Source: an uncultured bacterium | GTDB lineage: Bacteria > Bacillota > Clostridia > Oscillospirales > Acutalibacteraceae | Length of the DNA: 62,873 bases | Reading direction: 5' to 3' | Assembly (NCBI GenBank): GCA_949283655.1 | Contig: CASDTH010000012.1 | Coordinates: forward strand, 1-62,873 | Notes under the pieces: generated by a model | What the model was told of the DNA's origin: nothing | The model's database searches: none | Seen by the model: the letters and a program-made list of their open reading frames with translations, nothing else | Program-made: the position numbers and the translations under genes | Shown: piece after piece, positions 1 to 10,421 of the stretch | How positions within the stretch are numbered: position 1 is the stretch's first letter | How the letters are laid out: each line of letters opens with the position of its first letter

Positions 1-23
1 CGGCAGCTGCTGTCACTCAATGC

Positions 24-300
24 GTGCACGTGAGGGGACTTTTTGGCCCGAAGGGCAAAAAGCGAACCTTCCCGCCTGTTTGAAGCCGCGTGAGCGGCTG
101 AGTTCGGGAAGCGTTCGCCGAACGCACTGTGGTGTGGCAAATTGATATACCGCCGCCGCAGTGCCGTTCGCGGGGTCGTGGGGCGAAGCCCCCGGCTGTT
201 TCTCTTGCCTCATTCTCTTGTCAGCCGACAAGAGAATGAGGTCGCGTACAGCGAAACCAGGCAGTCATTAAAAGCTAAATAAAACTTACTGGCCGCGCCG
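24..300 (-). repeat. Repeat family 1, copy 1 (hairpin-rich structured element)
   Basis: Read on the minus strand, this copy begins GGCGCGGCCAG, runs through a conserved A/T-rich linker to CGCTGTACGCGAC, then a perfect 15-bp hairpin (arms 208-222 and 227-241), a GC hairpin with a TTCG-type loop (about 181-193), the block CGACCCCGCGAACGGC, a compound stem whose inner helix AGCCGC/GCGGCT closes on a TCAC loop, a hairpin CTTTTTGCCC/GGGCCAAAAAG, and ends GTCCCCTCACG. The same linkers occur in copies 2 and 3, but helices 1, 2 and the compound stem differ in sequence and keep pairing. No coding potential is convincing. A structured RNA or RNA-templated mobile element is my inference. Confidence 0.75.
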
Positions 301-530
301 CAAACAAAATGATGTATTTTCTCGCTCAGGCCGCGGAGGCCCCTCCTTTTCCGCTCGGCCGGAAAAGGAGGCAAAAGGGGCCGTTCTGTACGGCCAGCGG
401 CGGCATTGGTATGTGAATAGATCTCTTTGATGCGTTCGGCGAGGCGCACAAAAACTCACCGCCTCACGGCGGCTCAAACAGTTTGTGCGCTCGCTTGCCT
501 GCAAGCAGGCAAGTCCCCTCACGGGCCCGC
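300..530 (+). repeat. Repeat family 1, copy 2
   Basis: Inverted relative to copy 1 and sharing its GGCCGCGCC boundary, so the two copies stand head to head. Helix 1 is CCTCCTTTTCCG (342-353) with CGGAAAAGGAGG (360-371), unrelated in sequence to helix 1 of the other copies. The compound stem GCGCACAAA (444-452) with TTTGTGCGC (482-490) encloses CCGCC-TCAC-GGCGG. The hairpin CTTGCCTG/CAGGCAAG (494-513) is followed by TCCCCTCACG, and similarity to copy 3 continues past it into GCCCGCCG and CCGCCGCTGGCCTACTG (to about 571). Confidence 0.72.
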
Positions 531-688
531 CGCAAGTTTGTGGAACTTGCCGCCGCTGGCCTACTGCAAGGCATCAGCCTCCACGATAAACTGAAGGGCA
601 CGAAAGGCTTCTCCCGAGGCCCATTGCTTTCTGGCCCTATTTTTGTGGCTGAAACTTTTCGGCTTTCACGTCTGGCGTCTCATGTCTG

Positions 689-1189
689 CTATCTGATGTC
701 TGAATCGAGCTCCTTTGCATAGTACAGGATCAGCTCGCCCTCCTCCTCTTGCGCCAGCACGAATTCCTCGAAGCCCCAATGGAGATAAATCGCAAGATTC
801 CGTGTCTCCTGCGCTGCAACGCCAATGGTCAGGCGTGTATAGCCATGGCCGGCTGCGTAACGCTCCATGCAGTGGAAGAGCGCTGATATATGCCCCTTCC
901 CCTCATAGCGCTTGCGAATGCGCAGCGCATTGAGGTTGGCGGTATGGCAATGATCCGCCAGCTGGATGCGCCCGTTGATGGCACGGCACTGTGGGGAAAA
1001 GAGCAGCGTGCCCTCCCCCACCGGTGTGCCGTTGTGCACAACGGCAAAGGTGGCGCCCTGTCTATTTTGATTGTAGGCGAGGTATTCCTGCTTCCACCCG
1101 CTCCAGCGGCTGTTCTCAGGGTGCTTTGCGATGTTTCTATTCCAAAGCGCTTCCAGTTCCTGTGGCGTGGCCCTTCGGTATGCATACAT
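689..1189 (-). CDS. GNAT family N-acetyltransferase
   Basis: A 166-residue protein with the GNAT fold: the acetyl-CoA loop RYEGKGH lies around residues 95-101 and the C-terminal NLAIYLHWGFEEF is the usual beta6-alpha4 signature. It should acetylate an amine from acetyl-CoA in the cytoplasm; the substrate cannot be told from sequence. ATG 1189 is chosen over GTG 1198 because AAGGAG lies about 11 bases before the ATG but almost touches the GTG. It stands alone between repeat copy 2 and a terminator, with no partner gene to hint at its role. Confidence 0.85.
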   Translation of the reverse strand: MYAYRRATPQELEALWNRNIAKHPENSRWSGWKQEYLAYNQNRQGATFAVVHNGTPVGEGTLLFSPQCRAINGRIQLADHCHTANLNALRIRKRYEGKGHISALFHCMERYAAGHGYTRLTIGVAAQETRNLAIYLHWGFEEFVLAQEEEGELILYYAKELDSDIR

Positions 1190-1251
1190 TGTGCTCACTT
1201 CTCCTTAGCGGACGAACATCCGCAATTGTATTGTGAATCCGGCATTTAAAT

Positions 1252-1278
1252 AAGGCCCCCGCCACCGGCGGAGGCCTT
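1252..1278 (-). terminator. Rho-independent terminator of the minus-strand lipoprotein unit
   Basis: AAGGCCTCCGCC and GGCGGGGGCCTT pair around a three-base loop on the minus strand and are followed by TTATTTAAAT. It lies beyond repeat family 2 copy A, so that repeat would be transcribed as the 3' end of the lipoprotein mRNA. Confidence 0.65.
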
Positions 1279-1297
1279 CTCCCTGTTTCGGCTTTTA

Positions 1298-1504
1298 CTA
1301 GCATCAGTGTACAAGACACATCGGTTTTCAGCGCCATGGCCGCGCCCCTGTCTGCGTTATCCTCCTTGCTTTCCGCCAAGGAAAGCTACGTCGTCTGCCT
1401 TGCCAGGCATCCCGGCCATAGGCTGAAAACTCCGAAGGACCGCCCCGGCGGGCACCCGTTTGAGCCTGCCGGGCGGCGATGTTCCTCTTGCCCCCTGATG
1501 CTAG
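1298..1504 (-). repeat. Repeat family 2, copy A (207 bp with perfect 10-bp terminal inverted repeats)
   Basis: The ends CTAGCATCAG and CTGATGCTAG are perfect inverted repeats. On the minus strand the element carries GGAACATCGCCG, GGCTCAAACGGG, the core GGCAAGGCAGACGACG, and GGCGCGGCCATGGCGCTGAAAACCGATG. The inner segment GTTTTCAGCCTATGGCC is complementary to GGCCATGGCGCTGAAAAC, so the element can fold into one long branched hairpin. Copy B (14294-14565) shares the same blocks. No open frame of note and no clear target-site duplication. Confidence 0.7.
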
Positions 1505-1533
1505 CTGCGCTGTGCGCGCTTTACAGGCTTGGC

Positions 1534-2619
1534 TTACCAGGTCATCGTGTAATCCATCTGCATGGTTAGATCAATCGTTACGGGAAGGTTGACGCCGGAC
1601 TCCTGATCCTTCATGGTTGCCGAGCCTTTGTCCTTTAGAAGATAGGAGGCGGAGAGCATGTTTCCGGTTTTTGCATCCACCACACAGGTGATGGTGCTGC
1701 CGCGAAAAGAGTTGGTAACGTTCTGGATGGAAATCCCTTTATCCTGCGCGGCGTCCTGAAAATCATTCAAATCCAATACCGTAAAGGCCTGACCGTGCGC
1801 ACTATTTCTGGCGTTGGTTACATTGTTTTCGTCTTTCATCACGATTTTGATGGTGTATTTCCCATCCTTCAGCGTGCGGGATGCGCTCTGGACGGCGGAG
1901 GCCGAAAGACGGCTGGCCCAGGATTGACCGCTGACCGGGAAAGCATCGTTGAGATTGCTGCCTCTGGCGAGCGTATCCTTTGAAGAATCCTCCATAGACT
2001 GGGACATGCCAAATATGCTGAAGGTCATAGCGAGCTTCATTTCATAAGCCAGCTTTGGCCTGCCGGTTTTTACCTTATTGGCTGCCGTGTTGAAATAGCT
2101 GACGATATCCGCCTTGCTGGGCTGTGTGGAGCCGCCGCCGGATGGCTTGGTTGTGGAAGGCTTTGTAGTGGTTGGTTTCGTCGTAGTGGGTTTTGTGGTA
2201 GTGCTAGACGACCCGCCGCCGGAGGGCTTCGTTGTGGTGGGTTTCGTTGTTGAGCTGTTGCCCGAGCCCGAGGGCCTTGCCGCAGTTGTACCGCCGGACG
2301 CACCGCCGGCGGGCCTGGTGGCGGTACCAGCGCCGGAAGGCTGGGTCGCAGCGCCGGCAGCATTGCCGCCGGTTGCCGATGAACCCGTGCCGCCCGAGGT
2401 GTTCGCATTGCCGGATTCCCCCGCGTTTTGATCCGCCGCAGTGGAGCTATCCACACCCTGGGTTTCGCCTGGAAGGACAGCCTGTGCACCGGCTGCGTCG
2501 CTCTCCTCAGTCAGAGAGGAAGTGTTGGACGGATCGTCCTCCCCTTTGCCGCCGCAGCCTGCAAACAGGGCCGCGATCAGGCATACAGCCATCAAAATGG
2601 CCAAAAGATTACGATACAT
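1534..2619 (-). CDS. Putative lipoprotein with Thr/Pro/Lys linker
   Basis: From ATG 2619 (AAAGGA ten bases upstream) the 361-residue product starts with a lipoprotein signal ending in the lipobox FAGC, then an acidic Ser/Thr/Ala/Gly-rich stretch and a TTKP/STTKP low-complexity linker to about residue 165, then a globular C-terminal domain of about 190 residues. That domain matches the next gene nearly block for block (SYFNTAANKVKTG, SNLNDAFPV, GQSWASRL, CVVDAKTGNMLSA). The layout, a lipid anchor plus flexible stalk plus domain, suggests a cell-surface protein. I do not recognise a named function for the domain. It probably arose by tandem duplication with its neighbour. Confidence 0.8.
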   Translation of the reverse strand: MYRNLLAILMAVCLIAALFAGCGGKGEDDPSNTSSLTEESDAAGAQAVLPGETQGVDSSTAADQNAGESGNANTSGGTGSSATGGNAAGAATQPSGAGTATRPAGGASGGTTAARPSGSGNSSTTKPTTTKPSGGGSSSTTTKPTTTKPTTTKPSTTKPSGGGSTQPSKADIVSYFNTAANKVKTGRPKLAYEMKLAMTFSIFGMSQSMEDSSKDTLARGSNLNDAFPVSGQSWASRLSASAVQSASRTLKDGKYTIKIVMKDENNVTNARNSAHGQAFTVLDLNDFQDAAQDKGISIQNVTNSFRGSTITCVVDAKTGNMLSASYLLKDKGSATMKDQESGVNLPVTIDLTMQMDYTMTW

Positions 2620-2687
2620 AGCAAAAAAATCCTTTCTGGTTGAAAAATGCGGTTGTTTTCTCTCCCCCATGCCTTACTGCCGGTTGA

Positions 2688-3680
2688 TTACCAATCCATG
2701 GTGAAGGATTGTGTTGTTGTAACGTTCACCTTTAAAGAGTAGCCCACAAGCGTCATCCCCATGGTGATATCCGTGTAATATTTTGCGGAGAGCATATTGC
2801 CCGTTTTAGCATCTACCACGCAGGAGATTTTGCAGCCGCTATAGGTGGTGGAGAAGCGCATCCCCTCCAGAAGCTCCAGCTCTTCTGCATCGCCGGTCTC
2901 CTCAAGCGCCTGCATAAGCTCGTCGGTATCGAAGCAGGTGAAAGCCTTGCCGTGTTGGCTGACGAGCGGCTTTGGATTCTCCTCGTCCTTCATGGCGATG
3001 GTGATGTAATATTTACCGTCCTTGAGCGAGCATGCAGCGCTTTTGACGCCGGAGGCCTCCAGGCGGCTGGCCCAGCTCTGGCCTGCAACGGGGAACGCGT
3101 CGTTTAAATTGGAGCCCTTGGGGTAGGAATCGCTGGCGTTTTCCGCCTCGCTCATTCCGGTGAGGTTTTCACGCACGCGCATCGTCGAATCCACCCGCAG
3201 AGCGGGCTTGCCGGTTTTTACCTTGTTGGCGGCTGTATTGAAATAGGAAACGATTTGCTGCGCCGTGCTCAGATCCTTCACAGGTGAGCCGCCGGAGGGC
3301 TGCTCATCCTCGGAGCCCCAGGCGGCAGCATCCGTCGCCGTTTCCTCCGGAGTTACAGCCGGAAGTGTGGCATCCGGATTGGTCAGTTGCCCCAAAATCT
3401 CCTCCATCGCAGGGTCAGTGAGCGAGCCGCCGCTTCCCTGCGCTTCAGAGGGCGTTTTGCCATCGGCCTGCGTGGTGGAGCCAGCGCCACCCGGCGCCGT
3501 TGTTTCAGCCTCGCCGCCGCTTACGCCCTCCCCAGTGGTGGAGGCGGCCTCCGCCGGATTTTGATTCGCGTGATACACGCGATAGCTCCAGATGCTCACG
3601 CCCGCTACGATCAAAACAACTGACAGCACGATTGCAATGATTGCAACAATTTTTTTGGTATTCCTTTGCCCATTTTCCAT
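2688..3680 (-). CDS. Membrane-anchored surface protein, paralogue of the adjacent lipoprotein
   Basis: The start is ATG 3680, seven bases after AAAGGTGGG. The 330-residue product has an uncleaved-looking N-terminal membrane helix (about residues 10-33) instead of a lipobox, then an acidic Glu/Thr/Gly-rich stalk to about residue 135, then the same C-terminal domain as the lipoprotein downstream (SYFNTAANKVKTGKP, SNLNDAFPVAGQSWASRL, CVVDAKTGNMLSAKY). So the pair shares one domain displayed by two different anchors and two different stalks. Function unknown. It lies just after lepA and is probably co-transcribed with the lipoprotein. Confidence 0.8.
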   Translation of the reverse strand: MENGQRNTKKIVAIIAIVLSVVLIVAGVSIWSYRVYHANQNPAEAASTTGEGVSGGEAETTAPGGAGSTTQADGKTPSEAQGSGGSLTDPAMEEILGQLTNPDATLPAVTPEETATDAAAWGSEDEQPSGGSPVKDLSTAQQIVSYFNTAANKVKTGKPALRVDSTMRVRENLTGMSEAENASDSYPKGSNLNDAFPVAGQSWASRLEASGVKSAACSLKDGKYYITIAMKDEENPKPLVSQHGKAFTCFDTDELMQALEETGDAEELELLEGMRFSTTYSGCKISCVVDAKTGNMLSAKYYTDITMGMTLVGYSLKVNVTTTQSFTMDW

Positions 3681-3701
3681 AGAAGAACCCACCTTTCCGA
3701 A

Positions 3702-5513
<1,812 letters not shown>

Positions 5514-5917
5514 GCCCTATCACCTCGTATCGTATTTCAATTCATCTTACCACAGCAAGCGGGTGTTTCGCAAGCGTTTTACACACAAAGGCAGAGGTTG
5601 GCAGGGCTCTTCTATACCATTATATATACAACTTTTTTCACCTTAAAAATGCAGGTGGCGAACGCTGCGGCGTATCCGCTCCGGCCAGCCGGGGCCAGTT
5701 TGTGAAAGCCGGGAATTTTTCTTGAAAAGCATGATTTTAAACGATTTGTTACGCGTTTGTAACCGTTTGTAACTTTTTCGAAATCCTACAAAAAACAGGT
5801 TTTCTTATTTCAAATAAAAGCTTGAAAATTTCGGTTTTTGCGGATTTATGAGGGGATTTAGAAATATTTTTGAAACAACAGCTATGCATATTGCACAAAT
5901 CAAAGCTTCCTTTCCAT
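5514..5917. other. Intergenic, A/T-rich; no gene seen
   Basis: Divergent space between lepA and the G5/3D gene. A plausible minus-strand lepA promoter (TTGCGA, 18-base spacer, TAAGAT) lies near 5540-5570. The rest of the stretch is A/T-rich, with no open frame, tRNA or strong hairpin that I could support. Confidence 0.5.
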
Positions 5918-5946
5918 TTGACATCTCACAGCAGGATGCATATAAT
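5918..5946 (+). promoter_or_regulatory. Sigma-A promoter of the G5/3D gene
   Basis: Perfect consensus: TTGACA at 5918-5923, 17-base spacer, TATAAT at 5941-5946. Start of transcription is expected near 5953, giving a leader of about 77 bases before ATG 6030. Confidence 0.9.
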
Positions 5947-6029
5947 GTTCACCGTCACAAGCGAGAATACGAAGCCGGAGAAAGATGATTCTATTTAGGA
6001 ATGATTCCGGCCAGTAAAGGAGCAATTGA

Positions 6030-7277
6030 ATGATTGACAAATGTAAGGAGCTTGCGGCATATGCGCGGTCGATCCGTGCCAGGCTGATCGCAACGGTTTT
6101 GTTGGCAGCAGTCTGTGCGGGCACTGTAGTTGCCGCCGCCACCGCCGCCTACACCGTGACGATTGTAGACGACGGGCAGGTGCGCTCGGTGATTACAACG
6201 CGCAGTGACGCAAGCGCCATCCTGGAGCAGGCGAAGGTAGAGCTTGGGGCGGATGATCAGCTCGTGCTCTCCGACTTCGTCAGTGGGGAAGATAGCACCA
6301 TCACCATTCACCGTGCTAAACAGGTGACCGTCAGCGACGGAAAGGGCTTTTCTAAAACCCTGATGGCTGCGGGCACAGTGGCGGATGCCGTGGCAAAATC
6401 CGGAATGACGCTGAAGGATTCCGATGTGCTGAATTTCGCCCGGGATACGCTGCTCGAGGAGGGCATGGTCATCAGCGTGCAGGTAGCTTTCCCCGTGCAG
6501 ATTACGGCGGACGGCGAGAGCACGGAGGTCGAGGTTGTCGGCGGTACTGTGGAGGAGGCGATCCTGGCGGCAGGCATCGCTCTGGATGAGGATGATGAAA
6601 GCACGCCTGCCAGAGAGGAGCCGGCCACGCAGGGGATGCAGGTCCGTGTGGATCGTGTGGAGTATAAGTTCCGCACGCAGACGGAGACAATCGCTTACAA
6701 AAAGATCACGGAGAAGAGCGTCTCCATGTATACGGATCAGCGCAAGGTCGTGCAAAAGGGCCAAAACGGTGAAAAAGAGGTCACTTATAAGGAACGCTAT
6801 GTCAACGGCGAGCTTGTGAAAACCACGGTTGATTCCGAAAAGATTCTGAAGGAAGCGGTCAACCAGAAAACGCTCGTTGGCACACTGCGCCGCATCAACA
6901 AGATCAAGCTCAAAAATGGCCTTACGCCGATTTCCGACCTGGAGGTACCCTCCTATGTGAAGATCGATGCAAACGGCGTGCCCACCAAGTACAAAAAGAT
7001 CGTCGATGGGAAGGCTGCCGCATATTCAGGCGGGTGGGGCACGGCCTCCGGCCGTAAGCCGATGCCCGGCCATATTGCGGTAGATCCCAAGCAGTTCCCC
7101 TATGGGACGGAGATGTGGATTGTCTCTGCGGATGGGAAATATGTGTATGGCTACGCAATCGCAGCAGATACCGGCGGATTTGTCCAGCAGAAAACCTTCA
7201 CGGTAGATCTGTATATGCACTCCTATGAGGAAGCCTGTGAGTGGGGTGCGCGGCAGGTTCGCATCTATGTGCTCTAA
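6030..7277 (+). CDS. G5 and 3D domain cell-wall protein (YabE/Rpf-like)
   Basis: A 415-residue protein with an N-terminal signal or anchor helix (about 15-40), DUF348 repeats (about 45-170), a G5 domain (about 210-290) containing the EKSVSMYTDQRKV-type segment, and a C-terminal 3D domain (about 330-415) with its acidic signature AADTGG and TVDLYM. YabE/YocH relatives act as muralytic or resuscitation-type enzymes at the cell wall, the 3D domain being the lytic transglycosylase-like part. AAGGAG precedes the ATG. It has its own consensus promoter and terminator, so it is a single-gene unit. The catalytic assignment is by family, not shown here. Confidence 0.9.
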   Translation: MIDKCKELAAYARSIRARLIATVLLAAVCAGTVVAAATAAYTVTIVDDGQVRSVITTRSDASAILEQAKVELGADDQLVLSDFVSGEDSTITIHRAKQVTVSDGKGFSKTLMAAGTVADAVAKSGMTLKDSDVLNFARDTLLEEGMVISVQVAFPVQITADGESTEVEVVGGTVEEAILAAGIALDEDDESTPAREEPATQGMQVRVDRVEYKFRTQTETIAYKKITEKSVSMYTDQRKVVQKGQNGEKEVTYKERYVNGELVKTTVDSEKILKEAVNQKTLVGTLRRINKIKLKNGLTPISDLEVPSYVKIDANGVPTKYKKIVDGKAAAYSGGWGTASGRKPMPGHIAVDPKQFPYGTEMWIVSADGKYVYGYAIAADTGGFVQQKTFTVDLYMHSYEEACEWGARQVRIYVL

Positions 7278-7321
7278 TCCCTATTTTAAAACGTGAATCA
7301 CCAGGCCAAAGAGAGGGCTGG

Positions 7322-7360
7322 CCGCCGCGCAACGGGTTTGTTGCGCGGCGGTTTGCTTTT
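7322..7360 (+). terminator. Terminator after the G5/3D gene
   Basis: CCGCCGCGCAAC (7322-7333) pairs perfectly with GTTGCGCGGCGG (7340-7351) around a six-base loop, followed by TTTGCTTTT. Confidence 0.92.
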
Positions 7361-7410
7361 GCGGCGGGAGTGGTGCGGCAAAGCGCCTTTTACACGCGCA
7401 AAAAGAGAAT

Positions 7411-7439
7411 TTGAGCCCCCTGAAAAAGTGTGCTATAAT
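7411..7439 (+). promoter_or_regulatory. Promoter of the dnaD-dnaI operon
   Basis: TTGAGC (7411-7416), 17-base spacer, TATAAT (7434-7439). It lies upstream of the chosen dnaD start, which argues against the longer reading frame beginning at 7411. Confidence 0.8.
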
Positions 7440-7512
7440 GAATGCTACCCTGATAAAGCAGCATCCTTTCCGGCGGCTTCCGGAGAGGCGCATCCGGAAA
7501 GGTAGAGAGAAG

Positions 7513-8586
7513 ATGGAGTATCAAATCAACCCCGGCGCGTGGGGCGCTATGTTTGCAATCCCCGCCGCCGTTGTAGACGACCATATCAAAATCGTCAAGG
7601 AGGATCAGCTCAAGGTGCTGCTCTGGATTTTTCGCCACGCGGGGGAGCCCATTCAGCCGGAGCGCATTGGCGCAGGGACGCGGCTGGGAGCTGAAGAGGT
7701 GGCGGATGCCCTGCAGTATTGGGCGAACTGCGGCGTTTTACAAAAGCAGGGGCAGGCCGCGCAGCCCCAGGCGGAAAGTGCGCCGGGGGGTACGCTCCCC
7801 TCCAGTGCGTTGCCGGTGGAGGGCGCAGCTGTAAAAGAGGAGAAGCCTGTGCTGGCACCCCTGCCCTTGTCGAAGCCGACGAGCGAGCAGATTGCCTGCC
7901 GGCTTTTGGAGGAGCCTGCGCTGAGCGTGCTGTATGCTGAGGCGCAGAAGAAGCTGGGGCGCACCATCGGCTACGATGGCCAGTCAACGCTTTTGATGAT
8001 TCACGATCAGTATGGGCTGCCGGTCGAAGTGATCCTGATGATTTTGGAATACGCCGCCTCACAGGGCAAAACCTCCATGGCCTATATTGCAAAAATGGGC
8101 CGGGATTGGGGCGAGCGGGAGATCGACACGCTGGAGAAAGCGGAGGAGCAGCTCACGCAGCTGCGTGTGGGGCGCTCTCTCTGGGAGCAGCTGCGCCGGC
8201 TCACCGGGCTGCACACGCCGCGCCCCACTGCCGCGCAAGAGAAGTTTCTCACAGAATGGAGCCAGGAGCTCCATTTTGATATCGAAATGATTCATTTGGC
8301 CTATGAGGAAATGGCGAATCACACGGACCGCCTGAGCTTTCCCTATATGAATAAAGTGTTGCGTGCCTGGCATGAGAAAGGCCTCTGCACGCCGGAGCAG
8401 GTGCAGGGGGAGAAACAATCGCACCAGCAAAAGCGGGCGCCGGCGGCGCCCGGCAAAAAGCGCGCTGCCGGCCAGGCGGAGCAGCGCAGTGCCTCCTATG
8501 ACCTGGAGGAATACACGCGCCGTGCGCTGCACGAGCCGCTGGTTTACCAGAAGCAACAGCAAAAACCTGAAAACGGGAGGCGGTAA
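7513..8586 (+). CDS. DnaD-domain replication protein
   Basis: A 357-residue protein from ATG 7513. The N-terminal half has the winged-helix pattern of DnaD/DnaB-type primosome proteins (DQLKVLLWIF, ADALQYWANCGVL), then a variable linker, then a helical DnaD region (IHDQYGLPVEVILMILEYA, LHFDIEMIHLAYEEM, FPYMNKVLRAWH). Two tandem DnaD segments appear to be present. Such proteins help load the replicative helicase at the origin or restart sites. It ends two bases before the helicase-loader gene, as is typical. The tail is rich in Lys/Gln/Ala and probably disordered. Confidence 0.9.
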   Translation: MEYQINPGAWGAMFAIPAAVVDDHIKIVKEDQLKVLLWIFRHAGEPIQPERIGAGTRLGAEEVADALQYWANCGVLQKQGQAAQPQAESAPGGTLPSSALPVEGAAVKEEKPVLAPLPLSKPTSEQIACRLLEEPALSVLYAEAQKKLGRTIGYDGQSTLLMIHDQYGLPVEVILMILEYAASQGKTSMAYIAKMGRDWGEREIDTLEKAEEQLTQLRVGRSLWEQLRRLTGLHTPRPTAAQEKFLTEWSQELHFDIEMIHLAYEEMANHTDRLSFPYMNKVLRAWHEKGLCTPEQVQGEKQSHQQKRAPAAPGKKRAAGQAEQRSASYDLEEYTRRALHEPLVYQKQQQKPENGRR

Positions 8587-8588
8587 GC

Positions 8589-9563
8589 ATGCCCTATGGG
8601 AAGGAAATTTATGCGCAGGCCAGGCGGGAGCTTCAGCGCCGCAAAACGCAGGCGGAGCGAGAGGCGCAGCGGCGGCATGAGGAAGTGGCCGGGAAGTATC
8701 CGGAGCTGACGCGTATTGAGCAGGAGATGGCGCAGGCAGGCTGTTCCATCGTCTATGCGCTGGGCAGGCCGGATGCACAGGCCTTTGTGGAGGGGCTCCG
8801 CCGCCAAAGCCAGAAAGCGCAGCAGAAGCGGCGGGAGCTGCTGAAAAAGGCCGGCTTGCCAGAGCAGTATCTGGAGACTCCCTACACCTGCCCAACCTGT
8901 GCGGATACCGGTTTTGTGGAGGGCAAGCTCTGCGATTGCCACAAAAAGCTGCTGCGCAGCTTGGCGTATCAGCAGATCAATCATCGGTATCCACTGGATC
9001 TTTGCACGTTTGAGAGCTTCCGCCTCGATTATTACCCGGAGGAGCCGGATGGCCGCACCGGCCTCTCCCCGCGCAGGCGTATGGCGGAGATTTTTGAATT
9101 CTGCCTGCACTATGCGGAGGATTTTGGCCCGCACTCCCCAAGCCTGTTTTTTTGCGGGGCGACCGGGCTTGGTAAAACGCACCTTTCCCTCGCCATCGCA
9201 CGGGAGGCGATTACAAAGGATTTTGCCGTGATTTACGGCTCCACGCAGAATCTGCTTCACGATCTGGAGGAGGAGCATTTCGGGCGCAGCACGGCGGGCA
9301 GTGATACGCAGGAGCTGCTGCTCACGTGCGATCTGCTCATTTTGGATGACCTGGGAGCGGAGTTTTCCACCCCGTTCACCGTGGCCGCACTTTATCATAT
9401 CATCAACTCCCGCATCAATGCAGGGCTGCCGGTTATCATCAGTACAAACCTGACGCCAGGCGAGCTGGAGGGGAAATATACGCAGCGGATTACCTCGCGC
9501 ATCATCGGGTGCTATACCTCCCTGCTCTTCTGCGGGCGGGATATCCGCCAGATCAGACGGTAG
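8589..9563 (+). CDS. Helicase loader ATPase (DnaI/DnaC family)
   Basis: 324 residues. The N-terminal third is a charged coiled coil, followed by a zinc-type CPTC and CDC cluster (about 100-117), then a AAA+ core with Walker A GATGLGKTH (about 189-197) and Walker B LLILDDLG (about 248-255). DnaI relatives hold and load the hexameric replicative helicase. GGGAGG lies nine bases before ATG 8589. The pairing with the DnaD-domain gene immediately upstream supports the assignment. Length fits DnaI (about 310 residues) rather than the shorter E. coli DnaC. Confidence 0.92.
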   Translation: MPYGKEIYAQARRELQRRKTQAEREAQRRHEEVAGKYPELTRIEQEMAQAGCSIVYALGRPDAQAFVEGLRRQSQKAQQKRRELLKKAGLPEQYLETPYTCPTCADTGFVEGKLCDCHKKLLRSLAYQQINHRYPLDLCTFESFRLDYYPEEPDGRTGLSPRRRMAEIFEFCLHYAEDFGPHSPSLFFCGATGLGKTHLSLAIAREAITKDFAVIYGSTQNLLHDLEEEHFGRSTAGSDTQELLLTCDLLILDDLGAEFSTPFTVAALYHIINSRINAGLPVIISTNLTPGELEGKYTQRITSRIIGCYTSLLFCGRDIRQIRR

Positions 9564-9572
9564 GTGGCGGCC

Positions 9573-10355
9573 ATGCAGCATCAACAGATTGACGGCGGCA
9601 GGCCCTTTGACTGGGGGCTTGCGAGTGATGATTACGCCAAATACCGTGATATTTACCCCGAGCTGCTTTATCAAACGCTTTATGAGCTGGGCATCGGCCT
9701 GCCTGGGCAGCAGGTGCTTGATATCGGCACGGGTACGGGTGTGCTGCCGAGGCATATGGCGCACTATGGGGCGCAGTACACAGGGCTGGATTTGTCACGG
9801 GAGCAGCTCCTTCAGGCGCAGGCGCTAACGCGGGCGGCCGGCCTTTCGATTGCATATGTGGCGGGAGATGCAAATGCCCCGCCCTTCCAGGCGGATACGT
9901 TCGACTGTATCACAGCCGCACAGTGCTGGCAGTATCTGAACCCGGAGCGGGCGGTGCCCGCCTTTCACCGCATTTTAAAGCCCGGTGGGCGCCTTGCAAT
10001 CATCTATATGGCCTGGCTGCCGGATGAGAACCCGGCCGTCCAACGCTCGATTGCGCTGGTGCGCCGGTTTAACCCGGCGTGGGATGGGCATGACAGCCGG
10101 TTTCAATACGCTGCCCCGCCCTGGTGTGGGGAGAGCATCCGCCCGGTGGAGCACAGAGCGCTGGATGTGCTACTGCCCTTCACCCGGGAAGCGTGGAATG
10201 GGCGCATGCGCGCCTGCCGGGGCATTGGAGCCTCCCTCCCGCCGGAGGAGGTGGAGGCGTTTTCCCGCGCCCATCTCCAGCTGCTGGAGCAAACCATGCC
10301 GGAGCGCTTTTTCATCCGGCATGAGCTGTCGATTCAGCTGTTTCAATTTTTATAA
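9573..10355 (+). CDS. Class I SAM-dependent methyltransferase
   Basis: About 260 residues with SAM-binding motif I VLDIGTGTGVLPRHM near residue 50, an acidic end of beta2 (GLDLSREQL), and motif DCITAAQCWQYLNPERA typical of the methyltransferase-11 group. ATG 9573 is preferred; GTG 9564 is an alternative that would overlap the upstream stop region. It follows the helicase loader without a gap, so it is probably translated from the same mRNA, but nothing links its activity to replication. Substrate unknown. Confidence 0.85.
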   Translation: MQHQQIDGGRPFDWGLASDDYAKYRDIYPELLYQTLYELGIGLPGQQVLDIGTGTGVLPRHMAHYGAQYTGLDLSREQLLQAQALTRAAGLSIAYVAGDANAPPFQADTFDCITAAQCWQYLNPERAVPAFHRILKPGGRLAIIYMAWLPDENPAVQRSIALVRRFNPAWDGHDSRFQYAAPPWCGESIRPVEHRALDVLLPFTREAWNGRMRACRGIGASLPPEEVEAFSRAHLQLLEQTMPERFFIRHELSIQLFQFL

Positions 10356-10367
10356 GCTTGCGCACTG

Positions 10368-10393
10368 CGCCCGCCTTTCTCAGCGGGCGTTTT
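10368..10393 (+). terminator. Terminator between the methyltransferase and tex
   Basis: CGCCCGC (10368-10374) pairs with GCGGGCG (10383-10389) and runs into TTTT. The stem is short, so partial read-through into tex is possible. Confidence 0.6.
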
Positions 10394-10421
10394 GCGCCAA
10401 AAAAGGAGTGCATGAAAAACG

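Noticed and set aside
286..522. Short minus-strand frame whose predicted start resembles one at 62211-62672
   Set aside because: The similarity follows the DNA repeat and its hairpins; the frames diverge after the shared block and lack ribosome sites.
1298..1504. Family 2 element as a 6S-type RNA gene
   Set aside because: It occurs at least three times with internal insertions or deletions and lacks a central bulge resembling a promoter.
8544..9764. 406-codon open frame on the minus strand
   Set aside because: Antisense to the helicase loader and methyltransferase; no supporting signal.
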